Shown here in pieces: positions 1 through 6,733 of a stretch of 64,000 bases of DNA (its first letter is position 1; each line of letters opens with the position of its first letter). A program made the translations under genes and the position numbers. The notes beneath the pieces were generated by a model. The model had not been told where the DNA came from. It saw only the letters and a list, made by a program, of their open reading frames with translations, and ran no database searches. Source of the stretch: Cryobacterium melibiosiphilum (GTDB lineage: Bacteria > Actinomycetota > Actinomycetes > Actinomycetales > Microbacteriaceae); contig NZ_QZVS01000085.1 of the NCBI RefSeq assembly GCF_003602235.1, positions 54,196-118,195 on the forward strand, given 5' to 3'.

Positions 1-1
1 G

Positions 2-478
2 CACGCCACCTACTACGAACTCACCGATCATTACCCGGTGTGCGTGAAGTGTGGCGACCTGTGCCCCTGCTCTGATCAGTGGTCGGAGTCGCAAGCAGCG
101 GGCGAAATGAAGCGGGCAGAGCGCTACGAAGTCGCCGGCGTCTGCCCTGCCTGCCAGCAGCCGGTGTCATCCCGGCAAAAACACATCACGTTCGACCTGA
201 ACGTGGTCAGCCCGATCGGCCCGCCCGTCACATTCCACATGAAGAACAGTTGCTGGCGCTCAGCGATCGACTACGACAAAGCGGTGGCGAAAGCGACGGA
301 CACCAAGCCGAAACTCTCGTGCACCGGGCATCTCATCCAGCACCACGACGACAGCTATTCGTGCTCAGAGATGGTCGAGTGCCCGGGATCTGAAATGAGC
401 CACGGCCACTACGCGCGCTGCTACGTGTCCGGCATTGCGTGCAATCACCTCCCATGCATCGAAAGGAACAACCGATGA
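2..478 (+). CDS. Cys-rich phage protein, 5' end outside window
   Basis: The frame is open from the first bases (HATYYELTDHYPV...), so the gene starts left of the window; a GTG at 38 is only an internal candidate. The visible part has several Cys pairs (CVKCGDLCPC, CPAC, CSEMVEC, CYVSGIAC), which suggests metal binding. I do not recognise the family. Its TGA overlaps the ATG of the RecE-like gene (ATGA at 475-478), so it is part of the same early operon. Confidence 0.6.
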   Translation, partial: HATYYELTDHYPVCVKCGDLCPCSDQWSESQAAGEMKRAERYEVAGVCPACQQPVSSRQKHITFDLNVVSPIGPPVTFHMKNSCWRSAIDYDKAVAKATDTKPKLSCTGHLIQHHDDSYSCSEMVECPGSEMSHGHYARCYVSGIACNHLPCIERNNR

Positions 479-1398
479 CTCCAAACCCCACCCAAGAAGC
501 ACCCACTACCCCCGCTGAGATTGACTTGCAGCGGGGGTTCGCAATTGGCGGCGACTCAGGGCCCCGAATCGTCTACGACATGCCCGAGACGCCGTACCAC
601 GCACACCCGGCGCTGTCATCGACTCAGGCGCGACTACTGCTCGACTCGCCCGCCAGATTCCACTACTCGAAGACCCATCCGCAAGGGCACAAGGATGCTT
701 TCGATCTCGGCACGGCGGTGCACACGAAAGTGCTGGGGGTCGGCAGTCAGGCAATCGCCTACCCCGACGAGCATCTGACCCCTTCGGGCATGGTGTCATC
801 GAAGGCCGCAACGATCGAATGGGTCGCCGAGCAGCGCGCGAACGGGCTCATCGTCCTCAGCGCCGACAAGCTCGCCGAGGTGAACGCGATGAGCGAGGCG
901 GTTCTCGCGCATCCCACGGCAAAGATCCTGTTCGAGCAGGACGGCAATTCCGAAGCGTCGATCTTCGCCACGGACCCGGAGACGGGCGTGGAGTTGCGCG
1001 CCCGGTTCGACTTCCTGCCGAACCTCGCGAACAACCACCCGATCGCGGTCGACCTCAAGACGACGGGCAAGTCGGCATCCCGTGAAGGGTTCGAGAAGTC
1101 GGTCGCATCGTTCGGCTACGACGTGCAGCAGGGTCACTACCTGCCGACGCTCGAGCTTGTGGTCGGACGCGAACTGCCCATGGTGTTCGTCGTCGTGGAG
1201 ACCGCCGCGCCTCACCTGGTCGCAGTGCACCAACTCGACCAGCTCTGGCACGAGATGGGCATGACGAAGGCCCGCAAGGCTCGCGAAATATTCGCCGAGT
1301 GCACCGCGAATAACGAATGGCCCGGATACCCAACGGGCGTTGAACTCATCTCGCCGCCGACGTGGGCGGTCTACCAGCACGAGGAGAAATACGCATGA
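475..1398 (+). CDS. RecE-like PDDEXK exonuclease (exodeoxyribonuclease VIII family)
   Basis: A 307-residue protein resembling the DUF3799/RecE-type nuclease domain of phage recombination exonucleases, which resect double-strand ends to give single-stranded tails. The N-terminal LSSTQARLLLDSPARFHY stretch and the FDLGTAVHTKVLG motif are typical. The catalytic core is visible as LRARFDFLP followed by AVDLKTT near residue 191 (D-x-K signature). The ATG at 475 is preceded by GAAAGGA and overlaps the previous stop. The RecT-like candidate lies two genes downstream, the usual arrangement for RecE/RecT pairs. Confidence 0.85.
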   Translation: MTPNPTQEAPTTPAEIDLQRGFAIGGDSGPRIVYDMPETPYHAHPALSSTQARLLLDSPARFHYSKTHPQGHKDAFDLGTAVHTKVLGVGSQAIAYPDEHLTPSGMVSSKAATIEWVAEQRANGLIVLSADKLAEVNAMSEAVLAHPTAKILFEQDGNSEASIFATDPETGVELRARFDFLPNLANNHPIAVDLKTTGKSASREGFEKSVASFGYDVQQGHYLPTLELVVGRELPMVFVVVETAAPHLVAVHQLDQLWHEMGMTKARKAREIFAECTANNEWPGYPTGVELISPPTWAVYQHEEKYA

Positions 1399-1553
1399 GA
1401 AGTGAGAAGGAAATCCGCGACGCGATCGAGGCACTGGAGGGCGACCGGCAGGCGCTCCTCGACTTGCCGGATGACGCGTTGCATGCACGCCGAATGATCA
1501 GCGTGACGAGCCGAATTGATGAACTCAAATGGACACTTGGAGACAAAGAATGA
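1395..1553 (+). CDS. small helical protein, unknown function
   Basis: A 52-residue, highly charged protein (MRSEKEIRDAIEALEGDRQALLDL...) with heptad-like spacing suggesting a short coiled coil. It overlaps its neighbours on both sides by ATGA, so it is translationally coupled between the RecE-like nuclease and the RecT-like candidate. No function is recognised. Confidence 0.6.
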   Translation: MRSEKEIRDAIEALEGDRQALLDLPDDALHARRMISVTSRIDELKWTLGDKE

Positions 1554-2407
1554 GCGACATCGCCCTACCCAACCAGTCCCGCCCCGCATCCCAGGGAACG
1601 GTCATCGAGCAGACACGAGCCGCCGCGGAAGTCGCAGCAGCGGTCAGTGTGGCCCGGAACTTCCCGCGGGCCGCCACTGCTGCCACGGAGCAGATGCGAG
1701 AGCTGTGCAGCCGCCTGAGCGTCGCGAATCGTGCTTTCTACGAGGTGCCGAACCGTGGCGCTGGTATGTCGGTGCACATCGCCCGCGAACTCGCCCGAAT
1801 CTGGGGCAACCTCGACTACGGAGTTCGCGAACTGGGCCGCGACGACGCAAGCGGCATGTCCGAAATGCAGGTGTGGGCGTGGGACGTGGAAGCCAACGTC
1901 AGATCCACCCGCTCATTTTTGCAGCCACACGCAAAGTCGCTCAAAGGTGGCAAGCGTCAGGCACTCACCGATCTGAACGACATCTACCTGAACAACCAGA
2001 ACACCGGCGCTCGCGCGGTCCGGGAGTGCCTGTTCACGGTCCTCCCCGGCTGGTTCATGGCCGACGCCGAAGCGATCCTCCGCAAGACGTTGGAGCACGG
2101 CGACGGCAAGCCGATCGAGGAGCGCCGCGCCGACGTGATCAACGCGTTCGTAGGGCTGAATGTCAGCCAGAAGAAACTCGAGACCCGGCTACGCGCCCCG
2201 CTCGCGAAATGGTCACCGAGTCACATCGCTGAGCTTGGCCGGGTGTACCAGTCGATCACTCAGGACGGCATCCCCGCCCGCGAATTCTTCCCCGAGGAAG
2301 CGGTCGCGGTCATGGCCGCTCCGGCCGTGGCTGAACCATCCGAGTCGCCCGCCGACCCCATGCAGCGCACCCCGGAGGAGCAGGCCGAAGACGCGGTGGC
2401 CTCATGA
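1550..2407 (+). CDS. RecT-like single-strand annealing protein candidate
   Basis: A 285-residue protein with MSVHIARELARIWGNLDYGVRELGRDD, SEMQVWAWDVEANVRSTRSF and LTDLNDIYLNNQNTGARAVRECLFTVLPGWF. This layout is common in actinophage proteins placed directly after a RecE-like exonuclease and often called RecT-like. Annealing of single strands is inferred from that position and from family resemblance; no catalytic motif exists to confirm it. The C-terminal 40 residues are acidic and Pro/Ala-rich, probably disordered. It starts by ATGA overlap at 1550. Confidence 0.6.
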   Translation: MSDIALPNQSRPASQGTVIEQTRAAAEVAAAVSVARNFPRAATAATEQMRELCSRLSVANRAFYEVPNRGAGMSVHIARELARIWGNLDYGVRELGRDDASGMSEMQVWAWDVEANVRSTRSFLQPHAKSLKGGKRQALTDLNDIYLNNQNTGARAVRECLFTVLPGWFMADAEAILRKTLEHGDGKPIEERRADVINAFVGLNVSQKKLETRLRAPLAKWSPSHIAELGRVYQSITQDGIPAREFFPEEAVAVMAAPAVAEPSESPADPMQRTPEEQAEDAVAS

Positions 2408-2613
2408 AGCCGCTGAATGAGGTGGTCAGCAACGTCCGTATCAGCTGGAACGGTGGCCGCAACGGCTGGCATTCGTTCTTGATCGGGGCGGCAATCATCC
2501 CGCATCGTGACTATTCGGCTGGGAAGCGGCTCGACACGACGCTCCACCTGTACTTGGGCCTGTGGGTGCTCGCTGCAACCGTGAAAACCAAGTACGGCAG
2601 GAAAGTCGCATGA
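2404..2613 (+). CDS. small hypothetical protein
   Basis: A 69-residue protein with a hydrophobic centre (LYLGLWVLAATV) and a basic C-terminus (KTKYGRKVA). The start overlaps the previous stop by ATGA, and the end overlaps the next small gene in the same way. Function unknown. Confidence 0.5.
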   Translation: MKPLNEVVSNVRISWNGGRNGWHSFLIGAAIIPHRDYSAGKRLDTTLHLYLGLWVLAATVKTKYGRKVA

Positions 2614-2717
2614 CCGCCCCCACGATCACAGTCGACCCCGCAACCCTCACCCCGCACGAGGCTGTCAACCTCGCGTCGAAGCTGCTGCAATTCGCGACGC
2701 AGGCGAGAGTGACGTGA
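2610..2717 (+). CDS. 35-residue small protein
   Basis: Reads MTAPTITVDPATLTPHEAVNLASKLLQ... and ends at TGA 2715-2717. Both ends overlap neighbours (ATGA at 2610, GTGA at 2714), which supports it as a real coupled gene despite its size. Function unknown. Confidence 0.45.
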   Translation: MTAPTITVDPATLTPHEAVNLASKLLQFATQARVT

Positions 2718-3229
2718 GGCGCCGAACCATCCTCCCGAAGTCCCCGAAGACCGCCCCGAAGACGTTCACCAATACGGCCCGCGCAAAGCTGCACCGTCGG
2801 CAGGGCGCTATGTGCCCGTGGTGCGGTCACGGCCTCGACATCGAAGACATGCACGCCCATCACCGGCTGCTCCGAGGCCAGGGCGGTACCTGGGATCTCG
2901 CGAACATCGTCGGGCTTCACGCGGCGTGTCATGACCTGCAGCCGGGGTCGGTGCATCAGGAGCCGGCGAAGGCGTACCGGCTGGGATTCATGATCCGCAC
3001 GAAGCTGCTCACGCCCGCACAGATACCGATCTACTCGGCGGCAACTGCGGGATGGCTGCTCGCTGACGGCGACCTCTATCAGGACGCGCTGCGGGCCGAA
3101 GCTGCCGAACTGATCGCGCTGGCGGGGGTGGCGCCGCGATTGACCGCGCCGCCCTACTCGCCCACATCAAGAAACGCGCGGACGCTCAGGGCTCACTGCC
3201 CGCGGCTGCCGTGCTCGACGCGCTCGTGA
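2714..3229 (+). CDS. HNH endonuclease
   Basis: A 171-residue protein starting with GTG coupled to the previous stop. The HNH core spans about residues 35-80: CPWCGHGL supplies a zinc knuckle, HAHHRLLRGQGG the catalytic His region, and LANIVGLHAACHD the second half. Basic residues before the core fit DNA binding. It lies within the recombination genes and has no structured leader like the three HNH cassettes elsewhere in the prophage. It could be a resolvase-like or homing nuclease; the sequence does not decide. Confidence 0.8.
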   Translation: MRRRTILPKSPKTAPKTFTNTARAKLHRRQGAMCPWCGHGLDIEDMHAHHRLLRGQGGTWDLANIVGLHAACHDLQPGSVHQEPAKAYRLGFMIRTKLLTPAQIPIYSAATAGWLLADGDLYQDALRAEAAELIALAGVAPRLTAPPYSPTSRNARTLRAHCPRLPCSTRS

Positions 3230-3274
3230 CGGCCATCGTCCGGGGCGACTTCGACAAATCGAAAGGAGGTGAAA

Positions 3275-4099
3275 GTGGCAAAAACACGGATGCTCAAGCA
3301 CGACCTGAGAACGTCCGAGAAGGTCGCATCATGGCCGATTGAGATCAGGTTCTTCTGGGTGCTGCTCTGGGGCTACGTAGACGACCACGGCAAGGGAAAG
3401 GACAATCCGCTACTCGTCAAGGCCGACTGTTTCCCACTGAACCCCGAGATCACGGCGGAGGTCGTGGACGGGTGGCTGTGGCGACTATCGGCCGAGGATG
3501 TCGTGGCGCGATATTCGGCAGGCGGCACGGATTATCTGGCCGTCGTCAACTGGAAAGAGCACCAGAAACCACCGCATCCGACCAAGGATATTCTGCCCGG
3601 TCTCAACGATCCAGACTCCACCCGGAGAGAGCTTCATGCACCATGCATGAAGGATGCAGGAAAGGTTCATGCATCACTCACCCATGGGTTGGGTTTAACT
3701 GGGTCTGGGTTTGGGTCTGGGTTTGAGCAGGAGTCATCACCTGCGGCGATGGTGAGAGTGAAGCTGAGGCTGTCGGAAATCTTCGATGACGCCTACTCGC
3801 ACTGGCCGAAGAAGACCGAGCGCAAAGCCGCTTTCGAGAAGTTCGAGACTGCCTCGAAGCGGATGCCACCCGACGAGCTCGCAGCGCACATCATGCGATT
3901 CGGTGACGCCTACCTCGCGACCACGGAGAAGAAATACACCCCGGCGCTCGGGGTCTGGATCGGTCATGAGCGATGGACCGACGAACTACCGACGCGCGCC
4001 GAGCCTGACCGCAAGCCGACCCGCAGCGACGAGAACCTGGCATACGTCCAGAGCCTCTACCGCGACGACCAACCCGGCCAGATGGAGATCGAACAATGA
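3275..4099 (+). CDS. phage replication initiator, DnaT/O-like
   Basis: A 274-residue protein with the N-terminal module typical of actinophage replication initiators (KHDLRTSEKVASWPIEIRFFWVLLWGYVDDHGKG and YLAVVNWKEHQKPPHPTKD). The C-terminal half resembles DnaT/replisome-organiser regions (FDDAYSHWPKKTERKAAFEKFE, ALGVWIGHERW). The GTG at 3275 is chosen because AGGAGG at 3264-3269 lies 5 nt upstream; a GTG at 3269 overlaps that site. The linker is encoded by a repeat cluster at 3632-3724 that may be the origin. It probably works with the loader-like protein encoded next. Confidence 0.75.
   Translation: MAKTRMLKHDLRTSEKVASWPIEIRFFWVLLWGYVDDHGKGKDNPLLVKADCFPLNPEITAEVVDGWLWRLSAEDVVARYSAGGTDYLAVVNWKEHQKPPHPTKDILPGLNDPDSTRRELHAPCMKDAGKVHASLTHGLGLTGSGFGSGFEQESSPAAMVRVKLRLSEIFDDAYSHWPKKTERKAAFEKFETASKRMPPDELAAHIMRFGDAYLATTEKKYTPALGVWIGHERWTDELPTRAEPDRKPTRSDENLAYVQSLYRDDQPGQMEIEQ
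3632..3724 (+). repeat. repeat cluster inside the initiator gene, candidate replication origin
   Basis: Directly visible: a perfect inverted repeat CTTCATGC (3632-3639) / GCATGAAG (3645-3652), a further TTCATGCA at 3666-3673, and then six GGGT runs between 3686 and 3721 that include a tandem 12-mer GGGTCTGGGTTT (3701-3712 and 3713-3724). Loop lengths of 2-7 nt fit a G-quadruplex. Phage initiator genes of the lambda O type carry origin iterons in this central position; the origin role is inferred. Confidence 0.5.
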
Positions 4100-4539
4100 T
4101 GACGAAAAAGGAGATCGGCCACCTGCTGCTTCTGGCGAGTGGCCTAGATCGGTTCGTGATCGTCAATGACGTGACCACGGATGCGTGGCTGCGGGCATTG
4201 CAGGATGTCGACGTGAACCTCGAGCAGGCCAAACAGGCTTGCGTGAATCACTACACCGGCCCGGATGCTGGTCGCCAGTTCACCGTGGCGCATGTCGTCG
4301 CGCTGGTCACGGTCGACAACCGCTCGAACCTGAACGCGATCGAGGCCGACGTGAGATCGGCCAAGGCGCGCGGGCTCATCGAGAAGTCATGGCCGAGCCG
4401 CAACCTGCTGCCGCCTGACATCCGTGACGCGCTGTTCACGCTGCGGGAGTTCGAGCGGCGGGCGGCGACTGACCGGCTGGCACTCGATGAGGGCGACGGG
4501 GTGCCGGCTGATGTCGGGACCGTGGGGAGGTCGTTGTGA
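4096..4539 (+). CDS. helicase-loader-like replication protein
   Basis: A 147-residue protein beginning MMTKKEIGHLLLLASGLDRF... followed by DAWLRALQDVDVNLEQAKQACVNHYTG and FTVAHVVALV. This helical module is typical of small proteins after actinophage and Gram-positive phage initiators that load the replicative helicase (Gp39.1/loader-like). It starts by ATGA overlap with the initiator. No AAA+ Walker motif is present, so it is not a DnaC-type ATPase. Confidence 0.55.
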   Translation: MMTKKEIGHLLLLASGLDRFVIVNDVTTDAWLRALQDVDVNLEQAKQACVNHYTGPDAGRQFTVAHVVALVTVDNRSNLNAIEADVRSAKARGLIEKSWPSRNLLPPDIRDALFTLREFERRAATDRLALDEGDGVPADVGTVGRSL

Positions 4540-4808
4540 CCGACACCCTGGCGAACTTCCTGGACAACGTGACCCGGGCCAGCGCGGAGGCCGAGCGTTT
4601 CCCGCCCCTGGATGTCGTCCGCCGTGAGCGGTTCTCGGGCGCCGATCATCGGGCGATGCTCGCGGTCCACGATCTGGAAACTGCGAAGTTCGCGGTGGCT
4701 TTGCGCCGGTCGTGGGTGGCTGCGGGCCCAACTTCTGCGGTCATGGCATCCCGTCGGGCTGCCCACGGAATCAACGAGAAAGGAAACCATGACCGCCAGA
4801 GTGCTTGA
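4536..4808 (+). CDS. hypothetical protein
   Basis: A 90-residue protein with GTG start coupled to the loader-like gene (GTGA). The sequence is largely helical and charged (FLDNVTRASAEAERFPPLDVVRRERF, MLAVHDLETAKFAVALRRSW). No family recognised; position suggests an accessory role in replication. Confidence 0.5.
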   Translation: MTDTLANFLDNVTRASAEAERFPPLDVVRRERFSGADHRAMLAVHDLETAKFAVALRRSWVAAGPTSAVMASRRAAHGINEKGNHDRQSA

Positions 4809-5013
4809 AACCAAGAACGGCCTGAACGAGATCGGCTGCAACGACTGCCCGGAGTTCGCGGATGTCGCGCGGGGCCAGTCGTCAACGATCGACGCATGTC
4901 GCCATCACGACCGCTGTTTCCACCCGCAGATCGGCAATGCGAAGGGCGGGCCGAAGACTCGGAGTCTCACGGATGCGGGCTGGCTGGCCTCAGTACGCCC
5001 GCCAGCCGCGTAG
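4789..5013 (+). CDS. small Cys/His-rich protein
   Basis: A 74-residue protein starting at ATG 4789 behind AGAAAGGA. Residues CNDCPEF...CRHHDRCFHP form a plausible zinc-binding cluster. It overlaps the end of the previous gene by 20 nt in another frame. Function unknown. Confidence 0.5.
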   Translation: MTARVLETKNGLNEIGCNDCPEFADVARGQSSTIDACRHHDRCFHPQIGNAKGGPKTRSLTDAGWLASVRPPAA

Positions 5014-5105
5014 CAGCACAAAAGCACACGAGTGCCCGCCCTGACAATTTGAGCGCGTCAGTCGGGCGCACAGCGATTCACAACGAACAAGAAACGAGCA
5101 CCTAA

Positions 5106-5231
5106 ATGGCCGCCGACTACACCCCCAAGCTCGGAACGATCCTGATTCCCGGCACCCCCGAGTACGACGCCGCAGTCGCAAAAATCCAGGCTGCCGCGAA
5201 CACGATCACCAACAACGAAAAGAGCATCTAG
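5106..5231 (+). CDS. 41-residue small protein
   Basis: Reads MAADYTPKLGTILIPGTPEYDAAVAKIQAAANTITNNEKSI and stops with TAG 5229-5231, three bases before the SSB start. Phase and composition match its neighbours. No function recognised. Confidence 0.4.
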   Translation: MAADYTPKLGTILIPGTPEYDAAVAKIQAAANTITNNEKSI

Positions 5232-5234
5232 ATC

Positions 5235-5642
5235 ATGGCAATCATCAAGATTCAGGGCACCGTCGGCAGCATCTTTCAGGACGGCAAGTGCGTGAAGCTC
5301 ATCGAGAAATCGACCAGCGGTGACAAGGAATACACGAGCCGGTACACGGCGTGGTTCGACCAGTCGCCGGGGCTGTCCGAGGGCGATCACGTCAACGTCT
5401 CCGGCTTCTTTTCTGTCAAGCAGGGCAAGCCGTGGCAGGACCGCGACGGTAACGAACGCCAGTCCATCGACGTGAACGTGAACAAGGCGCGAGTCGACAC
5501 GGGCAAGGGTGAGGAATCGCAGCAGAACACGCAGCAGAGCACGCAGCAGTCGCCGCCCGCGGATGACCCGTGGCCCGCGACTCAGCCCGCATCGAGCCCC
5601 GCGACTGAGCCCGACTGGATCTCCCAGTCCACGCCTTTCTAG
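5235..5642 (+). CDS. single-stranded DNA-binding protein (phage SSB-like)
   Basis: A 135-residue protein. Residues 1-85 look like a short OB-fold (IQGTVGSIFQDGKCVKLIEKSTSG...YTAWFDQSPGLSEGDHVNVSGFFSVKQGKPW...VNVNKARV). A Gln/Ser/Pro-rich linker follows and it ends in DWISQSTPF, resembling the acidic-aromatic SSB tip that binds partner proteins. It lies between replication genes and WhiB. The OB domain is divergent from host Ssb, so the call rests on fold pattern, tip and context. Confidence 0.7.
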   Translation: MAIIKIQGTVGSIFQDGKCVKLIEKSTSGDKEYTSRYTAWFDQSPGLSEGDHVNVSGFFSVKQGKPWQDRDGNERQSIDVNVNKARVDTGKGEESQQNTQQSTQQSPPADDPWPATQPASSPATEPDWISQSTPF

Positions 5643-5645
5643 CCC

Positions 5646-5885
5646 ATGACCACCGAATGGCGTTCCAAAGCCAACTGTCTCGGCACCGACCCGGAGCTGT
5701 TCTTCCCGACCGACAGTCGGGCTGAGAATCGCCTGGAAGTCGCCGACATCTGCGGCAACTGCACCGTTTCGGCCGAGTGTCGGGGATTCGCAGACCAGAG
5801 TCAGCCGACCCGCGCTCACGGAATCTGGGGCGGGTTGAGCGTGGAGGAAAGAAAGCGATTGAGAGAGACGAAAGGGACAGCATGA
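5646..5885 (+). CDS. WhiB-family iron-sulfur regulator
   Basis: A 79-residue protein with the four conserved cysteines of WhiB proteins at about residues 11, 36, 39 and 45 (C...CGNC...C), which hold a 4Fe-4S cluster in the family. The GIWGGLS turn and basic end (ERKRLRETK) follow. WhiB-like proteins are restricted to actinobacteria and their phages and usually act with the primary sigma factor. Phage copies can alter host transcription; that role here is inferred. The stop overlaps the next ATG (ATGA). Confidence 0.9.
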   Translation: MTTEWRSKANCLGTDPELFFPTDSRAENRLEVADICGNCTVSAECRGFADQSQPTRAHGIWGGLSVEERKRLRETKGTA

Positions 5886-5974
5886 CCATCACCAGCTATG
5901 ACGATTTCCTGAGAGAGAAAGTCAACTTCGATAAGTCGTTCGGGTTCGAGATCGACCGCGACGAGATCGTTCAG
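5882..5974 (+). pseudogene. displaced 5' fragment of a helicase-methyltransferase gene
   Basis: Starting at ATG 5882 with ATGA coupling to whiB, the first 30 residues contain YDDFLREKVNFDKSFGFEI, nearly identical to YEDFLREKVNFDRSFGFEI at the start of the fusion gene at 6730. Most nucleotide differences are synonymous, so the copies diverged as coding sequence before meeting here. The frame continues without a stop into the HNH cassette leader and HNH gene, so a longer fused product is possible. Confidence 0.6.
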
Positions 5975-6012
5975 GTATCAACTAGCGATTCAGTTAACTG
6001 CCTGATCGGCGA

Positions 6013-6097
6013 TAGAATTAGAGCGACCCCAAACCGAGTGCTTCAACACTCGCCGGGGCCTAACCCTGAATCAATTCGACTTGATTGGAGGGCTACC
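6013..6097 (+). promoter_or_regulatory. HNH-cassette leader, copy A: promoter box, two hairpins, sequestered RBS
   Basis: TAGAAT (6013-6018) resembles a -10 box. Hairpin 1 is CGAGTG (6035-6040) / CACTCG (6047-6052). The stretch CCTAACCCTGAATC follows, then hairpin 2, AATCAA (6069-6074) / TTGATT (6081-6086). GGAGGG at 6087-6092 is the RBS of the HNH gene, 5 nt before GTG 6098. CCCT upstream can pair with the AGGG of the RBS and extend hairpin 2. Very similar leaders occur at 23696 and 45764. The structure is by inspection and unfolded by software. Confidence 0.65.
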
Positions 6098-6733
6098 GTG
6101 AATGGTACCCGAAACGACATCCCCGCCCCTCGATTAAACAACAGTGGGCGGCAGAAGAACCCTCTCGATTCCGACCGCTACGGGCGGTTGGCCGTTGTGG
6201 AATCCGTTGTGGGCGGCTGGCTTTGCAAGTGTGATTGCGGGAGCGCCGTGATCGTCACGGGATGGCGACTCCAGAACGGCAAAGTCGTCTCGTGCGGATG
6301 CTTTCATCGCGAGCGTCAGCATGAAACAGCCCGGACCCACGGCATGAAAAACACGCAGGTCTACACCGCCTGGATCAACATGCGCCAGCGGTGCTCGAAT
6401 CAGAACAGGCCAGATTGGGCCAACTATGGCGGGCGCGGCATTCGAGTATGCACGGCTTGGCAAGATTCGTTCGAAGCCTTCCTGGCCGACATGGGCGAGC
6501 CCAAAACGGGTGAGTCAATCGACCGTATCGACGCCAATGGGAACTACGAGCTGGGCAACTGCCGATGGGCAACGGCTACCCAGCAATCCCGAAATAAGCG
6601 GTCAAATCGGATGCTCACAATCAACGGTGAGGCACGAACGCTAGTCGAGTGGTGTGAGCTGCGCGACGTTCCATATTTTACGGCACATGCCCGACTAAGG
6701 CGCGGCGCGACAGCAGAAGAGGCCATCGCATGA
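6098..6733 (+). CDS. HNH homing endonuclease of the AP2-associated type
   Basis: A 211-residue protein. An N-terminal domain with CDCG...VSCGCFHRER (zinc-knuckle-like) is followed by YTAWINMRQRCSNQNRPDWANYGGRGIRVCTAWQDSFEAFLADMGEPKTGESIDRIDANGNYELGNCRWAT, the hallmark of a phage HNH homing-nuclease family. The C-terminus (LTINGEARTLVEWCEL...) looks like a DNA-binding repeat. GTG 6098 is chosen because GGAGGG lies 5 nt upstream in the same setting as the other cassettes; the frame is also open back to ATG 5882. Its stop overlaps the fusion gene start. Confidence 0.8.
   Translation: MNGTRNDIPAPRLNNSGRQKNPLDSDRYGRLAVVESVVGGWLCKCDCGSAVIVTGWRLQNGKVVSCGCFHRERQHETARTHGMKNTQVYTAWINMRQRCSNQNRPDWANYGGRGIRVCTAWQDSFEAFLADMGEPKTGESIDRIDANGNYELGNCRWATATQQSRNKRSNRMLTINGEARTLVEWCELRDVPYFTAHARLRRGATAEEAIA

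Noticed and set aside
3139..3339. Small plus-strand frame overlapping the HNH end and initiator start
   Set aside because: Only an ATT start is available and most of it overlaps better-supported genes.
6031..6097. Reading the HNH leaders A and B as conserved protein (NRVLxHSPGPxPESxRLDWRA)
   Set aside because: Copies A and B are open in frame, but copy C keeps the same bases in another frame and preserves the stems with different sequence, which favours an RNA element. Translation of the leader in A and B is not excluded.
6013..6733. Group I intron or intein in the helicase gene
   Set aside because: Each flanking gene has its own complete end, so no splicing is needed; no intein or group I core motifs were seen.
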